Shown here in pieces: positions 26,573-35,640 of a stretch of DNA of 64,000 nt. The notes beneath the pieces were generated by a model, which worked only from the letters and a program-made list of their open reading frames with translations, was not told the origin of the DNA and did not search any database. The position numbers were made by a program, and so were the translations under genes. This DNA comes from Dechloromonas sp. Dech2017 (GTDB taxonomy: Bacteria; Pseudomonadota; Gammaproteobacteria; Burkholderiales; Rhodocyclaceae), in NCBI GenBank assembly GCA_009469585.1, contig SSXW01000009.1, positions 1 to 64,000 on the forward strand, given 5' to 3'. Every line of letters starts with the position of its first letter. Position 1 is the stretch's first letter.

Positions 26573-28088
26573 CGCGGTCGTCGCCGGCGGCCGGGTGGCG
26601 GTGGCCGACGCGGCGGCGCTGGCGGCCGGGGTCCGGGCCGGGCAGAAGCTGTCGACGGCGCTCGGTCTGCAGCCCGGGCTGGCCGTTTTCGAGCGCGATG
26701 CCGGGCGCGAACAGCAGGCGCTGGACAGCCTGGCCTGCTGGGCCGGGCGTTTCACGCCGACCATCAGCCGACAGCCGCCCGCCACGCTGCTCCTCGAAAT
26801 CGGCGGTTGCCGGCGCCTGTTCGGCGGCACCGAGGCCATCGTCGCGGCGGCCCTGGCCGGTTGTGCCGAGCAGGCCTATGCGGTGCGCTGGGCGGTGGCG
26901 CCGAGGCCACTGGCGGCACGCTGGCTGGCCCGGGCCGGCGGTGGCCTGGCGGTCGATGCGGCCGGCCTGGCGGCGGCGCTGGAGGCCTTGCCGTGCACCG
27001 TCCCCGGCTGGCCGGCGGCCATCGTCGACCGGCTCGAATCCTTCGGCCTGCGCCGCCTGGGCGATCTGCGCCAGCTGCCGGCGGCCGGCTTGCGCCGGCG
27101 CCTCGGCCACGCTCCGGTCGACGATCTGGCGCGGGCCTGGGGCGAATTGCCCGATCCGCAGGCGGCCTTCGTCTTCCCGGAAAGCTTCGCCATCGACCTC
27201 GAATTGCCGGCCCGCGTCGAACAGGCCGAGGCGCTGGTCTTCGCCGGCCAGCGTCTGTTCGCGGCACTGGCCGGGTGGTTGGACGGCCGGCAGCTGCTGG
27301 TCCGCCGGTGCACCCTGTGCTTGCGCCACGACGACGGTCCGCCGACGGCGCTGGCCCTCAATTTCGCCGAGCCGGCGGCCGACGAGGGGCGTTTCCGGCG
27401 CCTGTTGCGCGAGCATCTCGGCCGCCTGCAACTGCGCGATCCGGTCGAGGCCCTGCGCCTGCAGGCCGACGAACTGGTCGCCCGGCCCGGCGAAAGCGGC
27501 CGCTTGTTCGCCCAGGCAGCCGCCGGCGAGGGGGCGCCGGCCTGCCTCGAACGCCTGCGCGCCCGGCTCGGCGAGGGGGCGGTGCAGGCCCTGGGCGAGG
27601 CGGCCGACCATCGGCCGGAGTGCGCGACGCGGGGCCGGGAAGCGGTTTTCGATTTGGGCCGTTTTTTGCCGTCGACCGCAGGGACGGAGCTTGCTTTGAT
27701 GGGCGTGGGAACGACGGCTTTCCCCGCGGCGTCCGGCCCATCCGCGGCGTGTCCGGATGTCGTACCGCCACCGTCGCGCGAGGATCGGGCAGGGCCCGTT
27801 GCCGGCGGTCCCGCATCGCTGGCCGGCGCCATCGGCCGCCATCGCCCGCTGTGGCTGCTGCCGGTGCCGCAGGCGCTGGCCGAGCGGGGCGGCAGCCCGC
27901 ACTGGCACGGTCCGCTCCGGCTGCTGTCGCGCGGCGAGCGGCTGGAAAGCGGCTGGTGGGACGAAGGCGAGGGCGGGGCGGCCGGCGACCTGCGGCGCGA
28001 CTATTTCATCGCCTGCAATCCGCAGGGCCAGCGGGCGTGGATCTTTCGCGACGCCGCCGGCTGGTTCCTGCACGGCCTGTTCGCCTGA
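26505..28088 (+). CDS. imuB: ImuB, non-catalytic Y-family polymerase-like mutasome hub
   Basis: 527 residues. It looks like a Y-family polymerase, but the start VLWLALHFPLLPIEAL has no catalytic acidic residues, which is the hallmark of ImuB. The finger/palm region (VADAAALAAGVRAGQKLSTAL) and an HhH segment (LESFGLRRLGDLRQLPAAGLRRRLG) follow. The typical ImuB tail RPLWLLPVPQAL and ESGWWDEG, RRDYFIA is present. I chose the GTG at 26505 because GGGAG lies eight bases upstream and the product then starts at the conserved VLWLALHFP. It overlaps imuA by 68 bp. A repeat copy plus a Pro/Gly/Ala-rich insert of about 50 residues (PSTAGTELALMGVG onward) interrupts the C-terminal part. Confidence 0.9.
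   Translation: MLWLALHFPLLPIEALPLRRPPSAVVAGGRVAVADAAALAAGVRAGQKLSTALGLQPGLAVFERDAGREQQALDSLACWAGRFTPTISRQPPATLLLEIGGCRRLFGGTEAIVAAALAGCAEQAYAVRWAVAPRPLAARWLARAGGGLAVDAAGLAAALEALPCTVPGWPAAIVDRLESFGLRRLGDLRQLPAAGLRRRLGHAPVDDLARAWGELPDPQAAFVFPESFAIDLELPARVEQAEALVFAGQRLFAALAGWLDGRQLLVRRCTLCLRHDDGPPTALALNFAEPAADEGRFRRLLREHLGRLQLRDPVEALRLQADELVARPGESGRLFAQAAAGEGAPACLERLRARLGEGAVQALGEAADHRPECATRGREAVFDLGRFLPSTAGTELALMGVGTTAFPAASGPSAACPDVVPPPSREDRAGPVAGGPASLAGAIGRHRPLWLLPVPQALAERGGSPHWHGPLRLLSRGERLESGWWDEGEGGAAGDLRRDYFIACNPQGQRAWIFRDAAGWFLHGLFA
27644..27681 (+). repeat. Dispersed GTCGACCGC repeat, copy 4 (inside imuB)
   Basis: GGTTTTCGATTTGGGCC, then GTTTTTTGCCGTCGACCGCA. It is read in frame as AVFDLGRFLPSTAG and lies at the edge of a low-complexity insert in ImuB. 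Confidence 0.65.
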
Positions 28089-28106
28089 GCAGGCCGAGGT
28101 GAAACC

Positions 28107-31100
28107 ATGTCGTTGCCCGACTACGCCGAGTTGCATTGCCTGTCCAATTTCAGCTTCCTGCGCGGCGCCTCGCATCCGGAGGAACTGGTCGAACGGGGGC
28201 GCGCCCAGGGCTACCGGGCGCTGGCGCTGACCGATGAATGCTCGCTGGCCGGCGTCGTGCGGGCGCATCGGGCGGCGAAAGGCAGTGAAAACCAGGCCGG
28301 GCCGAAGCTGATCGTCGGCAGCGAGATGACGACCGTCGACGGCCTGAAGCTGGTTTTCCTGGCCATGAACCGCGAGGGCTACGGCAACCTGTCGGCGCTG
28401 ATCACGCTGGCCCGGCGGCGGGCCGGGAAGGGCGCCTACACGCTGCAGCGGCATGACCTGAATGCCCTGCCGTGCGACATTGCGCCGAACGGTGCCGTGC
28501 CCCACTGCCTGGTGCTGTGGGTGCCGGGGGAGGCGACGGCGACCATGGAAACAACATCTGGCCCCAGGGTCGCCGACGGGCGCTGGCTGGCCGAGCGTTT
28601 TCCCGGCCGCTGCTGGATCGCTGTCGAACTGCACACCGGGCCGGACGATGCGGCGAAGCTGGCCGGCCTGCAGGCGCTGGGCGAGGCCTGCGGCCTGCCT
28701 CTGGTCGCCGCCGGCGACGTGCACATGCACGTCAAGGCCCGGCGCCCGGTGCAGGACGTGCTGACCGCGCTGCGCCTGAAAACGACGGTGTTCGCCGCCG
28801 GCTACGCGCTGTTCCCGAACGGCGAGCGCCACCTGCGTTCGCGGCTGCGCCTGTCCCGCCTCTATCCGCCGGAACTGCTCGCCGAGACGCTGGCCATCGC
28901 CGTCCGCTGCGCCTTTTCGCTCGACGAGCTGCGCTACGAGTACCCGGAGGAAATCGTCCCGGCCGGCCAGACGCCGGCCACCTTCCTGCGCGCCGAAACC
29001 GAGCGCGGGCTGGCCCGGCGTTACCCGGGCGGGGTGCCCGACAGCGTTCGCCAGCGCATCGAGCACGAGTTGAAGCTGATCGCCGAGATGGCCTACGAGG
29101 CGTATTTCCTGACCGTTTACGACATCGTCTGCTTCGCCCGCCGCCAGGGCATCCTGTGCCAGGGGCGCGGCTCGGCGGCCAATTCGGCGGTGTGCTACGC
29201 GCTCGGCGTTACCGAGGTCGATCCGGCGCGCTCGGCGCTGCTCTTCGAGCGCTTCATCTCCAGGGAGCGCGGCGAGCCGCCGGACATCGACGTCGATTTC
29301 GAGCACGAGCGGCGCGAGGAGGTCATCCAGTACATTTACCGCAAATACGGCCGCGAGCGGGCGGCGCTGGCCGCGGCGGTGATCACCTGGCGGACCCGGG
29401 GCGCCCTGCGCGACGCCGGCCGGGCGCTCGGCTTCGACATCGCCCGGATCAACGCGCTGACCGCCTCGCTGGCCTGGTGGGACAAGCGCGAGCAATTGCC
29501 GCAGCGTTTCGCCGAAGCCGGCCTCGACCCGCAGGCGCCGCGCGTCGACAAGTGGCTGGCCATCGCCGCCGCCCTGCGCGGCTTTCCCCGCCACCTGACC
29601 CAGCACGTCGGCGGCTTCGTCATCGCGCGCGGCCCGCTGGCCCGGCTGGTGCCGGTCGAGAACGCGGCGATGGCCGAGCGCAGCGTGATCCAGTGGGACA
29701 AGGACGACCTCGACGCGATGGGCCTGATGAAAGTCGACATCCTGGCCCTGGGCATGCTGACGGCGATCCGCCGGACGCTGGCGATTTTGAGCGAAATTTC
29801 GGGTCGACCGCGCCCCGAAGGAAGCACTCCTGGGGGGTGGCGAATGAGCGACATCCCCGCCGAGGACCCGGCAACTTACGCCATGCTCTGCCACGCCGAC
29901 AGCATGGGCGTCTTCCAGGTCGAGTCGCGCGCCCAGATGGCCATGCTGCCGCGCCTCAAGCCGCGCCATTTCTACGACCTGGTTATCGAGGTGGCGCTGG
30001 TTCGCCCCGGCCCGATCCAGGGCGACATGGTGCATCCCTACCTGAAGCGGCGGCAGGGCCGGGAGGTCATCGAAACCATCTCGCCGGCCGTCGACCAGGT
30101 GCTCGAACGCACCTGCGGCGTGCCCATCTTCCAGGAGCAGGTCATGCAGCTGGCCGTCGTCGCTGCCAATTTCACGCCCGGCGAGGCCGACCAGCTGCGC
30201 CGGGCGATGGCCGCCTGGAAGCGCAAGGGCGGGCTGGAACCGTTCGAGCACAAACTGCGCGCCGGCATGGCGGCGAACGGGCTGCCGGCCGCTTTCGCCG
30301 AGCGCATCATCCTGCAGATCCAGGGCTTCGGCGAATACGGCTTCCCCGAGTCGCACGCCGCCAGCTTCGCGCTGCTCGTCTATGCCTCGGCCTGGCTCAA
30401 GCGCCACCACCCGGCCGCCTTCCTGTGCGGCCTGCTCAACAGCCAGCCGATGGGCTTCTACTCGCCATCGATGCTGGTCCAGGATGCGCGCCGCCACGGC
30501 GTGACCGTGCTGCCGCCCGATGTCATGGCCAGCGACTGGGACAGCCGGCTCGACGAGAGCGGTGCCGTCCGCCTCGGCCTGCGCGAGATCGGCGGTTTAT
30601 CGGCGGGCGCAGCAGAGCGGATCGCCGCGGTCGACCGCAAAAAACAGCCATTTTTGAACGTCGCCGATCTCGCCGCCCGCGCCGGCTTGGCCCGCCGCGA
30701 TCTCGACCTGCTCGCCGCGGCCGACGCCCTGCGCAGCCTGGCCGGCCATCGCCGGCAGGCAGCCTGGGCGGCCAGCGTCGAAAAGCCGGCGGCCGCCGTG
30801 CAGGGCGACCTCTTCGCCGGCCTGCCGCCGGCCGAGCCGGCCGCTCCGCTGCTGGCGCCAAACGAAGGCGAAAACCTGGTCGCTGACTACAAGCACCTCG
30901 GCCTGAGCCTGCGCACCCACCCGCTGACGCTGCTCCGCAGTCATCTCGGCGAACGCCGTTTCCTGCCCGCCATCGCCCTCAAAGCTGCCGGCCACCGCGC
31001 CCTGGTCCGCGCCGCCGGCATCGTCGTCGGCCGCCAGCGGCCGGGCACGGCGACCGGCATCGTCTTCGTCACGCTGGAAGACGAAAGCGGGCTAGTGAAC

Positions 31101-31280
31101 GTCGTCGTCCACCCGCAACTGGTCGACAAACAGCGGCGCCAACTGCTCGGCGCCACGCTGCTCGGCGTCTTCGGGCAATTGCAGGTCGAAGGCGAGGTCG
31201 TCCACCTGATCGCCAAGCGCCTGGTCGATCTCTCTGCTTGGCTTGGCCGGCTGGAAACCCGGAGCCGGGATTTCCACTGA
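28107..31280 (+). CDS. dnaE2: Error-prone DNA polymerase DnaE2 (ImuC)
   Basis: 1057 residues. A C-family polymerase that performs SOS translesion synthesis with ImuA and ImuB. An N-terminal PHP domain ([22 protein letters not shown]) is followed by the palm with the catalytic aspartates in [13 protein letters not shown] (Asp393, Asp395) and [10 protein letters not shown], then fingers, tandem HhH ([13 protein letters not shown]) and an OB fold ([23 protein letters not shown]). It starts 18 bp after imuB. Two copies of the dispersed repeat lie inside it (29781 and 30626). The first abuts an extra [15 protein letters not shown] segment not typical of the family. Confidence 0.96.
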   Translation: MSLPDYAELHCLSNFSFLRGASHPEELVERGRAQGYRALALTDECSLAGVVRAHRAAKGSENQAGPKLIVGSEMTTVDGLKLVFLAMNREGYGNLSALITLARRRAGKGAYTLQRHDLNALPCDIAPNGAVPHCLVLWVPGEATATMETTSGPRVADGRWLAERFPGRCWIAVELHTGPDDAAKLAGLQALGEACGLPLVAAGDVHMHVKARRPVQDVLTALRLKTTVFAAGYALFPNGERHLRSRLRLSRLYPPELLAETLAIAVRCAFSLDELRYEYPEEIVPAGQTPATFLRAETERGLARRYPGGVPDSVRQRIEHELKLIAEMAYEAYFLTVYDIVCFARRQGILCQGRGSAANSAVCYALGVTEVDPARSALLFERFISRERGEPPDIDVDFEHERREEVIQYIYRKYGRERAALAAAVITWRTRGALRDAGRALGFDIARINALTASLAWWDKREQLPQRFAEAGLDPQAPRVDKWLAIAAALRGFPRHLTQHVGGFVIARGPLARLVPVENAAMAERSVIQWDKDDLDAMGLMKVDILALGMLTAIRRTLAILSEISGRPRPEGSTPGGWRMSDIPAEDPATYAMLCHADSMGVFQVESRAQMAMLPRLKPRHFYDLVIEVALVRPGPIQGDMVHPYLKRRQGREVIETISPAVDQVLERTCGVPIFQEQVMQLAVVAANFTPGEADQLRRAMAAWKRKGGLEPFEHKLRAGMAANGLPAAFAERIILQIQGFGEYGFPESHAASFALLVYASAWLKRHHPAAFLCGLLNSQPMGFYSPSMLVQDARRHGVTVLPPDVMASDWDSRLDESGAVRLGLREIGGLSAGAAERIAAVDRKKQPFLNVADLAARAGLARRDLDLLAAADALRSLAGHRRQAAWAASVEKPAAAVQGDLFAGLPPAEPAAPLLAPNEGENLVADYKHLGLSLRTHPLTLLRSHLGERRFLPAIALKAAGHRALVRAAGIVVGRQRPGTATGIVFVTLEDESGLVNVVVHPQLVDKQRRQLLGATLLGVFGQLQVEGEVVHLIAKRLVDLSAWLGRLETRSRDFH
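29781..29812 (+). repeat. Dispersed GTCGACCGC repeat, copy 5 (inside dnaE2)
   Basis: GCGATTTTGAGCGAAA, then TTTCGGGTCGACCGCG. It is read in frame as [11 protein letters not shown]. Confidence 0.6.
30626..30660 (-). repeat. Dispersed GTCGACCGC repeat, copy 6 (inside dnaE2)
   Basis: Minus-strand reading: CGTTCAAAAATGGCTG, then TTTTTTGCGGTCGACCGCG. On the coding strand it is read as [13 protein letters not shown]. Confidence 0.6.
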
Positions 31281-31438
31281 ACCCTGGACCTGTTTTTCCT
31301 GGTAGCCCGGATGTTATGCGACAAATTGGCCGAAACCGTGACAAAACCCACATGCCTACGTCACGCTCTTCAATACTATTTTAAGGGCCGAAATGGCGAT
31401 CAATGCATTGATCTCATTTGATCGTAGAAAGCCAGACC

Positions 31439-34294
31439 ATGCCCGCGACAAACTCCCGAAAACAATCTTCTTTGCCGCTACAGCCTCGTTGGCGCACGGC
31501 AAGCACCCGCCTGTCGGCGGCCCTCATCGCCCTCTGCTTGTCCGGCCTGTCCGGCCTGGCCGGCGCCACGCCCGAAAAGGCTGCGAGCTACTACGAAGAT
31601 GCCTTACGCCGCTTTGAAAAGGAAGACACCGCCGGCGCCGTCATCCAGCTCAAGAACGCCATCCAGCAGGACCAAAAAATGCTCGCCGCCCACCTGCTGC
31701 TCGGCAAGGCACTGCTCAGGAGCGGCCAGCTGCAAGGCGCCGAAGTCGCCTTCGAGGAAGCGCTGAAGCAAGGCGTCAATCGCGGCGAGGTGGCCCTGCC
31801 GCTCGGCCAGATCTTCCTCGCCATTGGCCGCCCGGAAGCGGTCATCGAGCGCATCCAGCCATCAGGCGTGTCACCTGCCTTGCAGGTCGAAATCCACACC
31901 ATGCGCGGCAACGCCTACCTCGAACTGGGCAAGACCACGCAGGCCATCCAGAGCTTCGAGAACGCCCGGGCTATCGACCCCAAGTCTCCGTCGCCGCTGA
32001 TTGCCGAAGTCCCCATGCTGCTCGCCGCCGGCAAGCTCGACCAGGCCAGGGAAAAAGCCGAAAAGGCCGTCCAGCTGGCGCCCAACAACGCCTACACCTG
32101 GAACATCAAGGCCTCGGTGGCCCACGCCGCCTTTCAGATTCCGGAAGCCTTGGCTGCCTACGACAAGGCTCTAACGCTGTCGCCCGGGCATGTCGATGCA
32201 CGCGTCGCCCGGGCCGCCTTGCTGATCGACCTGAAACGCGATGGCGATGCGAAGAAGGATCTCGATTACCTGAAAACGCTTGCCGAGGACGAACCGCGCG
32301 CCGCCTACCTGCGTGCCGTGCTGGCCGGCCAGAAGGGCGACGGCCCCGAGTTGCAGGCCGCCCTGACCGAAGTGACGCGCACCATCGATTCCCTGCCGCC
32401 GGCCTGGCTGGCCCGCCGCGAACAACTGCTGATGGCCGGCGCACTCGCCCACCACGGGCTGGGCAATCACCAGAAAGCGCGCGAGTACCTCGATGCCATC
32501 ATTTCCCGCAACACCAGGAATCTGGCCGCCAAGAAGCTGCTTGCCTCGATCTACGTCGATGCCAAGGACTACGGGCGCGCTCAGCCGATGCTCGAGGCGC
32601 TGCTCCGGGCGACACCTGACGATCCGCAGCTGATGCACCTGCTCGGCTCACTGCACCTCGCCGAGCGGCGCTACGCCCAGGCCAGCGAATTGCTTGAAAG
32701 GGCCGCGGCGCAAACCGACTCGCCCGACATGAAACGTTCGCTGGCCTACAGCCAGCTCGGCCTCGGGCAAGGCGAAAAAGGGCTGAAAAACCTCGAAAAG
32801 GCCTTTGCCGCCAACCCGGCCGATACCCGTGCCGGCATGACCATGGCCATGCTCTACATGCGGCTGTCAAAACCGCAAAAGGCCCTGCAGACAGCCGAGG
32901 CAATGGTTAAGCGCGATCCCGCCAACCTGACGACGCTCAATTTCCTTGGCTTGCTCAAGGGCGCCAGCGGCGACAAGGCCGGCGCCCGTGCCGCCTACAC
33001 CCAGGTGCTGGCCAAAGATGCCGCCTTCGTTCCGTCGGTGCTCAATCTGGTCCGTCTCGATGTCGGCGACAAGCGCTTTGATGAAGCCCGCCGCCTGCTC
33101 GACGGCTTGCTCAAGAAAGACAGCAACAATTACAAGGCGCTGGCCGAGTACGGCCTGCTCGAACAGCGCGCCGGCCGTCCGGCCGAGGCGATACGCCACC
33201 TGACCAAGGCCGGCGATGTCCAGCGCACCGACCCCAACCCGCTGCTGGCGCTAATCGATCTCCACCTCGGGCAAAAGCAGGGCGAAGAAGCCCTCAAGGT
33301 TGCCAAGGCGCTATCGCTCAATTTCTCGACCGACCTCAGGATACAGATGGCCCTGGCCAGAACCTACCTGGCCACAGGAGATGCGGCGAATGCCCGCCTG
33401 GTGCTGACCGGTGCGACCCGCCTGGCCGAATACAACGCCCGCTCCCAGGTCGCCATCGCCCGCCTGCAACTGGCCGCCGCCAATCCGGACGGAGCCGCCT
33501 ACAGCATCAGCAAGGCCCTGCAGGACAACCCGGACTACCTCCCGGCGCTGGCGCTGCTGGTCGAGACCGAGGCCCGTCGCGGCAACTCCGCCAAGGCCGA
33601 CGCCGCCCTCAAGACCCTGGTCGCCAAGCATCCGGAGGCGCTGGAAACCGCCAGCGTCAGCGCTGACCTGGCCATGTTCCGGGGCCAATATCGGGCGGCT
33701 ATCGAGGCCTACCGGAAGCTTCTAACGCGGGCCGATACCATTGAAAATGCGCTGGCCCTGGTCCGCGCTTACTCGGCTACCGGTGAGTTTGGCAAGGCGG
33801 CGTCGTTTCTTGATAGCTGGGTGAAGAAGCACCCGAAGGATCCGGCGGCCCGGCGTGCGCTGGCGGATATCCAGTTCCGTGCTGGCCAACTGACCCAGGC
33901 TCGGCAGTCCTATCAGTCGGCCGTCGCATCCGATCCCGACAACGCCATGCTGCTCAACAATTTTGCCAACGTGCTCAGCCAGTTGAACGATCCACAGGCG
34001 CAGGAGGTTGCCGAAAAAGCAGTCCAACTGTCACCGACCCATCCAGCCTACGCCGATACCCTGGGCTGGATACTCGTCGGCAAGGGGCGGACGGAAGCCG
34101 GCCTACGCTATCTTCGCGAAGCACGGTTACGCAGCCCGGAGGACGCCGAAATTCGATTCCATCTCGCCTATGCCCTGAATAAGATCGATCGCAAGGATGA
34201 AGCCAGGGATGAGTTGAAGGCCGCGCTCAACGGCTCTAGACCCTTGGCAGCGACCCCGTTGCTGGATCAACTCAGGAAGGAGTTGGGTTTGTGA
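31439..34294 (+). CDS. prsT: PEP-CTERM system TPR-repeat protein PrsT
   Basis: 951 residues. An N-terminal signal/anchor segment (STRLSAALIALCLSGLSGLAGA) is followed by back-to-back TPR repeats over the whole length (for example YEDALRRFEKEDTAGAVIQLKNAI, AAHLLLGKALLRSGQLQGAEVAF, and ALRYLREARLRSPEDAEIRFHLAYAL-like units). Length, architecture and repeat style match PrsT. That protein occurs in exosortase/PEP-CTERM genomes, usually with a PrsK/PrsR sigma-54 regulatory system and extracellular polysaccharide genes, and probably acts in polysaccharide or protein export. The ATG at 31439 is preferred over a TTG at 31418. No exosortase gene lies in the window. Confidence 0.85.
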   Translation: MPATNSRKQSSLPLQPRWRTASTRLSAALIALCLSGLSGLAGATPEKAASYYEDALRRFEKEDTAGAVIQLKNAIQQDQKMLAAHLLLGKALLRSGQLQGAEVAFEEALKQGVNRGEVALPLGQIFLAIGRPEAVIERIQPSGVSPALQVEIHTMRGNAYLELGKTTQAIQSFENARAIDPKSPSPLIAEVPMLLAAGKLDQAREKAEKAVQLAPNNAYTWNIKASVAHAAFQIPEALAAYDKALTLSPGHVDARVARAALLIDLKRDGDAKKDLDYLKTLAEDEPRAAYLRAVLAGQKGDGPELQAALTEVTRTIDSLPPAWLARREQLLMAGALAHHGLGNHQKAREYLDAIISRNTRNLAAKKLLASIYVDAKDYGRAQPMLEALLRATPDDPQLMHLLGSLHLAERRYAQASELLERAAAQTDSPDMKRSLAYSQLGLGQGEKGLKNLEKAFAANPADTRAGMTMAMLYMRLSKPQKALQTAEAMVKRDPANLTTLNFLGLLKGASGDKAGARAAYTQVLAKDAAFVPSVLNLVRLDVGDKRFDEARRLLDGLLKKDSNNYKALAEYGLLEQRAGRPAEAIRHLTKAGDVQRTDPNPLLALIDLHLGQKQGEEALKVAKALSLNFSTDLRIQMALARTYLATGDAANARLVLTGATRLAEYNARSQVAIARLQLAAANPDGAAYSISKALQDNPDYLPALALLVETEARRGNSAKADAALKTLVAKHPEALETASVSADLAMFRGQYRAAIEAYRKLLTRADTIENALALVRAYSATGEFGKAASFLDSWVKKHPKDPAARRALADIQFRAGQLTQARQSYQSAVASDPDNAMLLNNFANVLSQLNDPQAQEVAEKAVQLSPTHPAYADTLGWILVGKGRTEAGLRYLREARLRSPEDAEIRFHLAYALNKIDRKDEARDELKAALNGSRPLAATPLLDQLRKELGL

Positions 34295-34385
34295 ACGCAT
34301 GTTCCGTGTCGACAATTCTTACACTGCGAGTGGAGTTTTTCGTTCTTTTATGTCTAACCTATTGATTTAAATGTTTATAAAATAC

Positions 34386-34401
34386 TGGCATCGTTCGTGC
34401 T
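34386..34401 (+). promoter_or_regulatory. Sigma-54-type promoter of the exosortase-substrate gene
   Basis: TGGCATCGTTCGTGCT keeps the invariant GG of the -24 element and GC of the -12 element at the correct spacing, with a close match to TGGCAC-N5-TTGCW. It lies about 34 bp before the start codon, with AT-rich DNA around it. In PEP-CTERM bacteria, surface-protein genes are commonly sigma-54 dependent under PrsR. Confidence 0.7.
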
Positions 34402-34434
34402 TTTGTAAAGGCAAAAATAGCCCGAGGGTTGATC

Positions 34435-35268
34435 ATGAAAATGCATCTGAATATGTTGTGCGGCGCGTTGGTAATTGCCTTCGCCGGGCCGGTTTCCGCT
34501 GCGACGTGGGGGCTTCAGGGAACGCCGACTCCTGGCGTAACGTCAATTAACGCTGTTTCCAATACCGACGGAACCAGTACCACCAATAATGCGGCTGCAC
34601 AGAAAATAGAGGCGGCAGCATGGGTGTCAAGCTATGGTGGTATCAATAATGCTGACAATCCAGGTTCTGGGCGGTCTGATATAGACTCTACGGAGGGTTC
34701 TTCGCCTGAACATGCCATCGATAATAACCAACGTTACGACATGGTTTTGATCGGCTTTGATAGCCTCGTTCATCTGACCAGTTTGGCGTTGTCTTGGTAC
34801 AACTACGATTCCGACTTTACGGTAATGGCTTATACTGGTAGCGGCAATCCTTATACCAACGGTGATCTGATTGGCAAGACGTTTTCCAATTCGATGACGG
34901 GATGGACCGTTGTTGGTAGCTACGATGGCGCGACAACTAATGGAACTGCTGTTACCACGACAAGCAATCGGAGCATCACTTATCAGCCTGCTAACGCCAA
35001 CCTTTATTCGTCGTATTGGTTGATCGGTGCGTATAACCCGTTGGTTGGCGGTCCAGTGGCGGGCAATCCGAATATGGGGACGAATGCCACCAATAACGCG
35101 AGCGGATACGACTACATCAAGTTGAAATCAGTGACGGGAGATGTTTGCCCAAATACTAACCCCGGTTGTGGTAGCGGTGGTGGTAGGGTTTCGGAGCCGG
35201 GTTCGCTGGCGTTGCTCGGGCTTGGTTTGCTAGGCATGATGCGTTTGCGCAAGGCCCGTCAAGCCTGA
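34435..35268 (+). CDS. Exosortase-dependent surface protein, XDP1-like, with PEP-CTERM-type sorting signal
   Basis: 277 residues. The signal peptide (MKMHLNMLCGALVIAFAGPVSAA) precedes a Thr/Asn/Ser/Gly-rich extracellular domain (ATWGLQGTPTPG, then NQRYDMVLIGFDSLVHLTSLALSWYNYDSD and SSYWLIGAYNPL). The sorting tail is VSEPGSLALLGLGLLGMMRLRK. The canonical PEP is SEP here, but the transmembrane helix and Arg/Lys end are standard. The start follows GAGGG. Base composition is clearly less GC-rich than its neighbours, which suggests relaxed or foreign codon use. It would be cleaved by exosortase and exported to the surface. Confidence 0.82.
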   Translation: MKMHLNMLCGALVIAFAGPVSAATWGLQGTPTPGVTSINAVSNTDGTSTTNNAAAQKIEAAAWVSSYGGINNADNPGSGRSDIDSTEGSSPEHAIDNNQRYDMVLIGFDSLVHLTSLALSWYNYDSDFTVMAYTGSGNPYTNGDLIGKTFSNSMTGWTVVGSYDGATTNGTAVTTTSNRSITYQPANANLYSSYWLIGAYNPLVGGPVAGNPNMGTNATNNASGYDYIKLKSVTGDVCPNTNPGCGSGGGRVSEPGSLALLGLGLLGMMRLRKARQA

Positions 35269-35286
35269 AAATCCGAAGAAGACTCA

Positions 35287-35321
35287 AACAACTACGGCAC
35301 CTGAGGGTGCCGTAGTTGTTT
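35287..35321. terminator. Strong terminator after the surface-protein gene
   Basis: A 15-bp perfect stem AACAACTACGGCACC / GGTGCCGTAGTTGTT with a TGAG loop and a T-rich exit. It may act on both strands, because the acyl carrier protein gene converges on it. Confidence 0.85.
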
Positions 35322-35377
35322 CTGGCCAACCGGTGGAGGTTGCGGCTGGTTCGCTTGCTTGTAAGGTCGGGATTTGC

Positions 35378-35638
35378 TTATCCCTGTTCAGTTTCGATCA
35401 GTTTGGCCAGTGAGTCTACCGAGCGCAGGTGCTGGCGGGTCTTTTCGTCATTGGCTTCGAGCAGGATGCCGTATTTCTTTTTCAGTCCGAGGACGAGTTC
35501 GAGGGCGTCGATTGAATCCAGGCCCAGCCCGTCATCGGCAAAAAGCGGGGTGTCGTCGCCGATGTCGGCCGGCGTGATGTCTTCCAGGTTCATCGTTTCG
35601 ATGATGAAGGCTTTCAGTTCCTGATTCAGTTGGCTCAT
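35378..35638 (-). CDS. Acyl carrier protein (non-housekeeping type)
   Basis: 86 residues with the phosphopantetheine attachment serine in DDGLGLDSIDALEL. The start MSQLNQELKAFIIETMNLEDITPADIGDDTPLF resembles ACPs of specialised acyl pathways (aryl polyene or exopolysaccharide-associated) more than AcpP, whose motif is usually DSL. It follows the serine hydrolase gene by 2 bp on the same strand, so the two probably form an operon. Confidence 0.88.
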   Translation of the reverse strand: MSQLNQELKAFIIETMNLEDITPADIGDDTPLFADDGLGLDSIDALELVLGLKKKYGILLEANDEKTRQHLRSVDSLAKLIETEQG

Positions 35639-35640
35639 TT

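Noticed and set aside
26424..30497. Open frame of over 1300 codons on the minus strand opposite imuB and dnaE2
   Set aside because: Same cause. The plus-strand proteins are complete and recognisable, and the antisense product is a composition artefact (Gly/Arg/Gln/Ala-rich).
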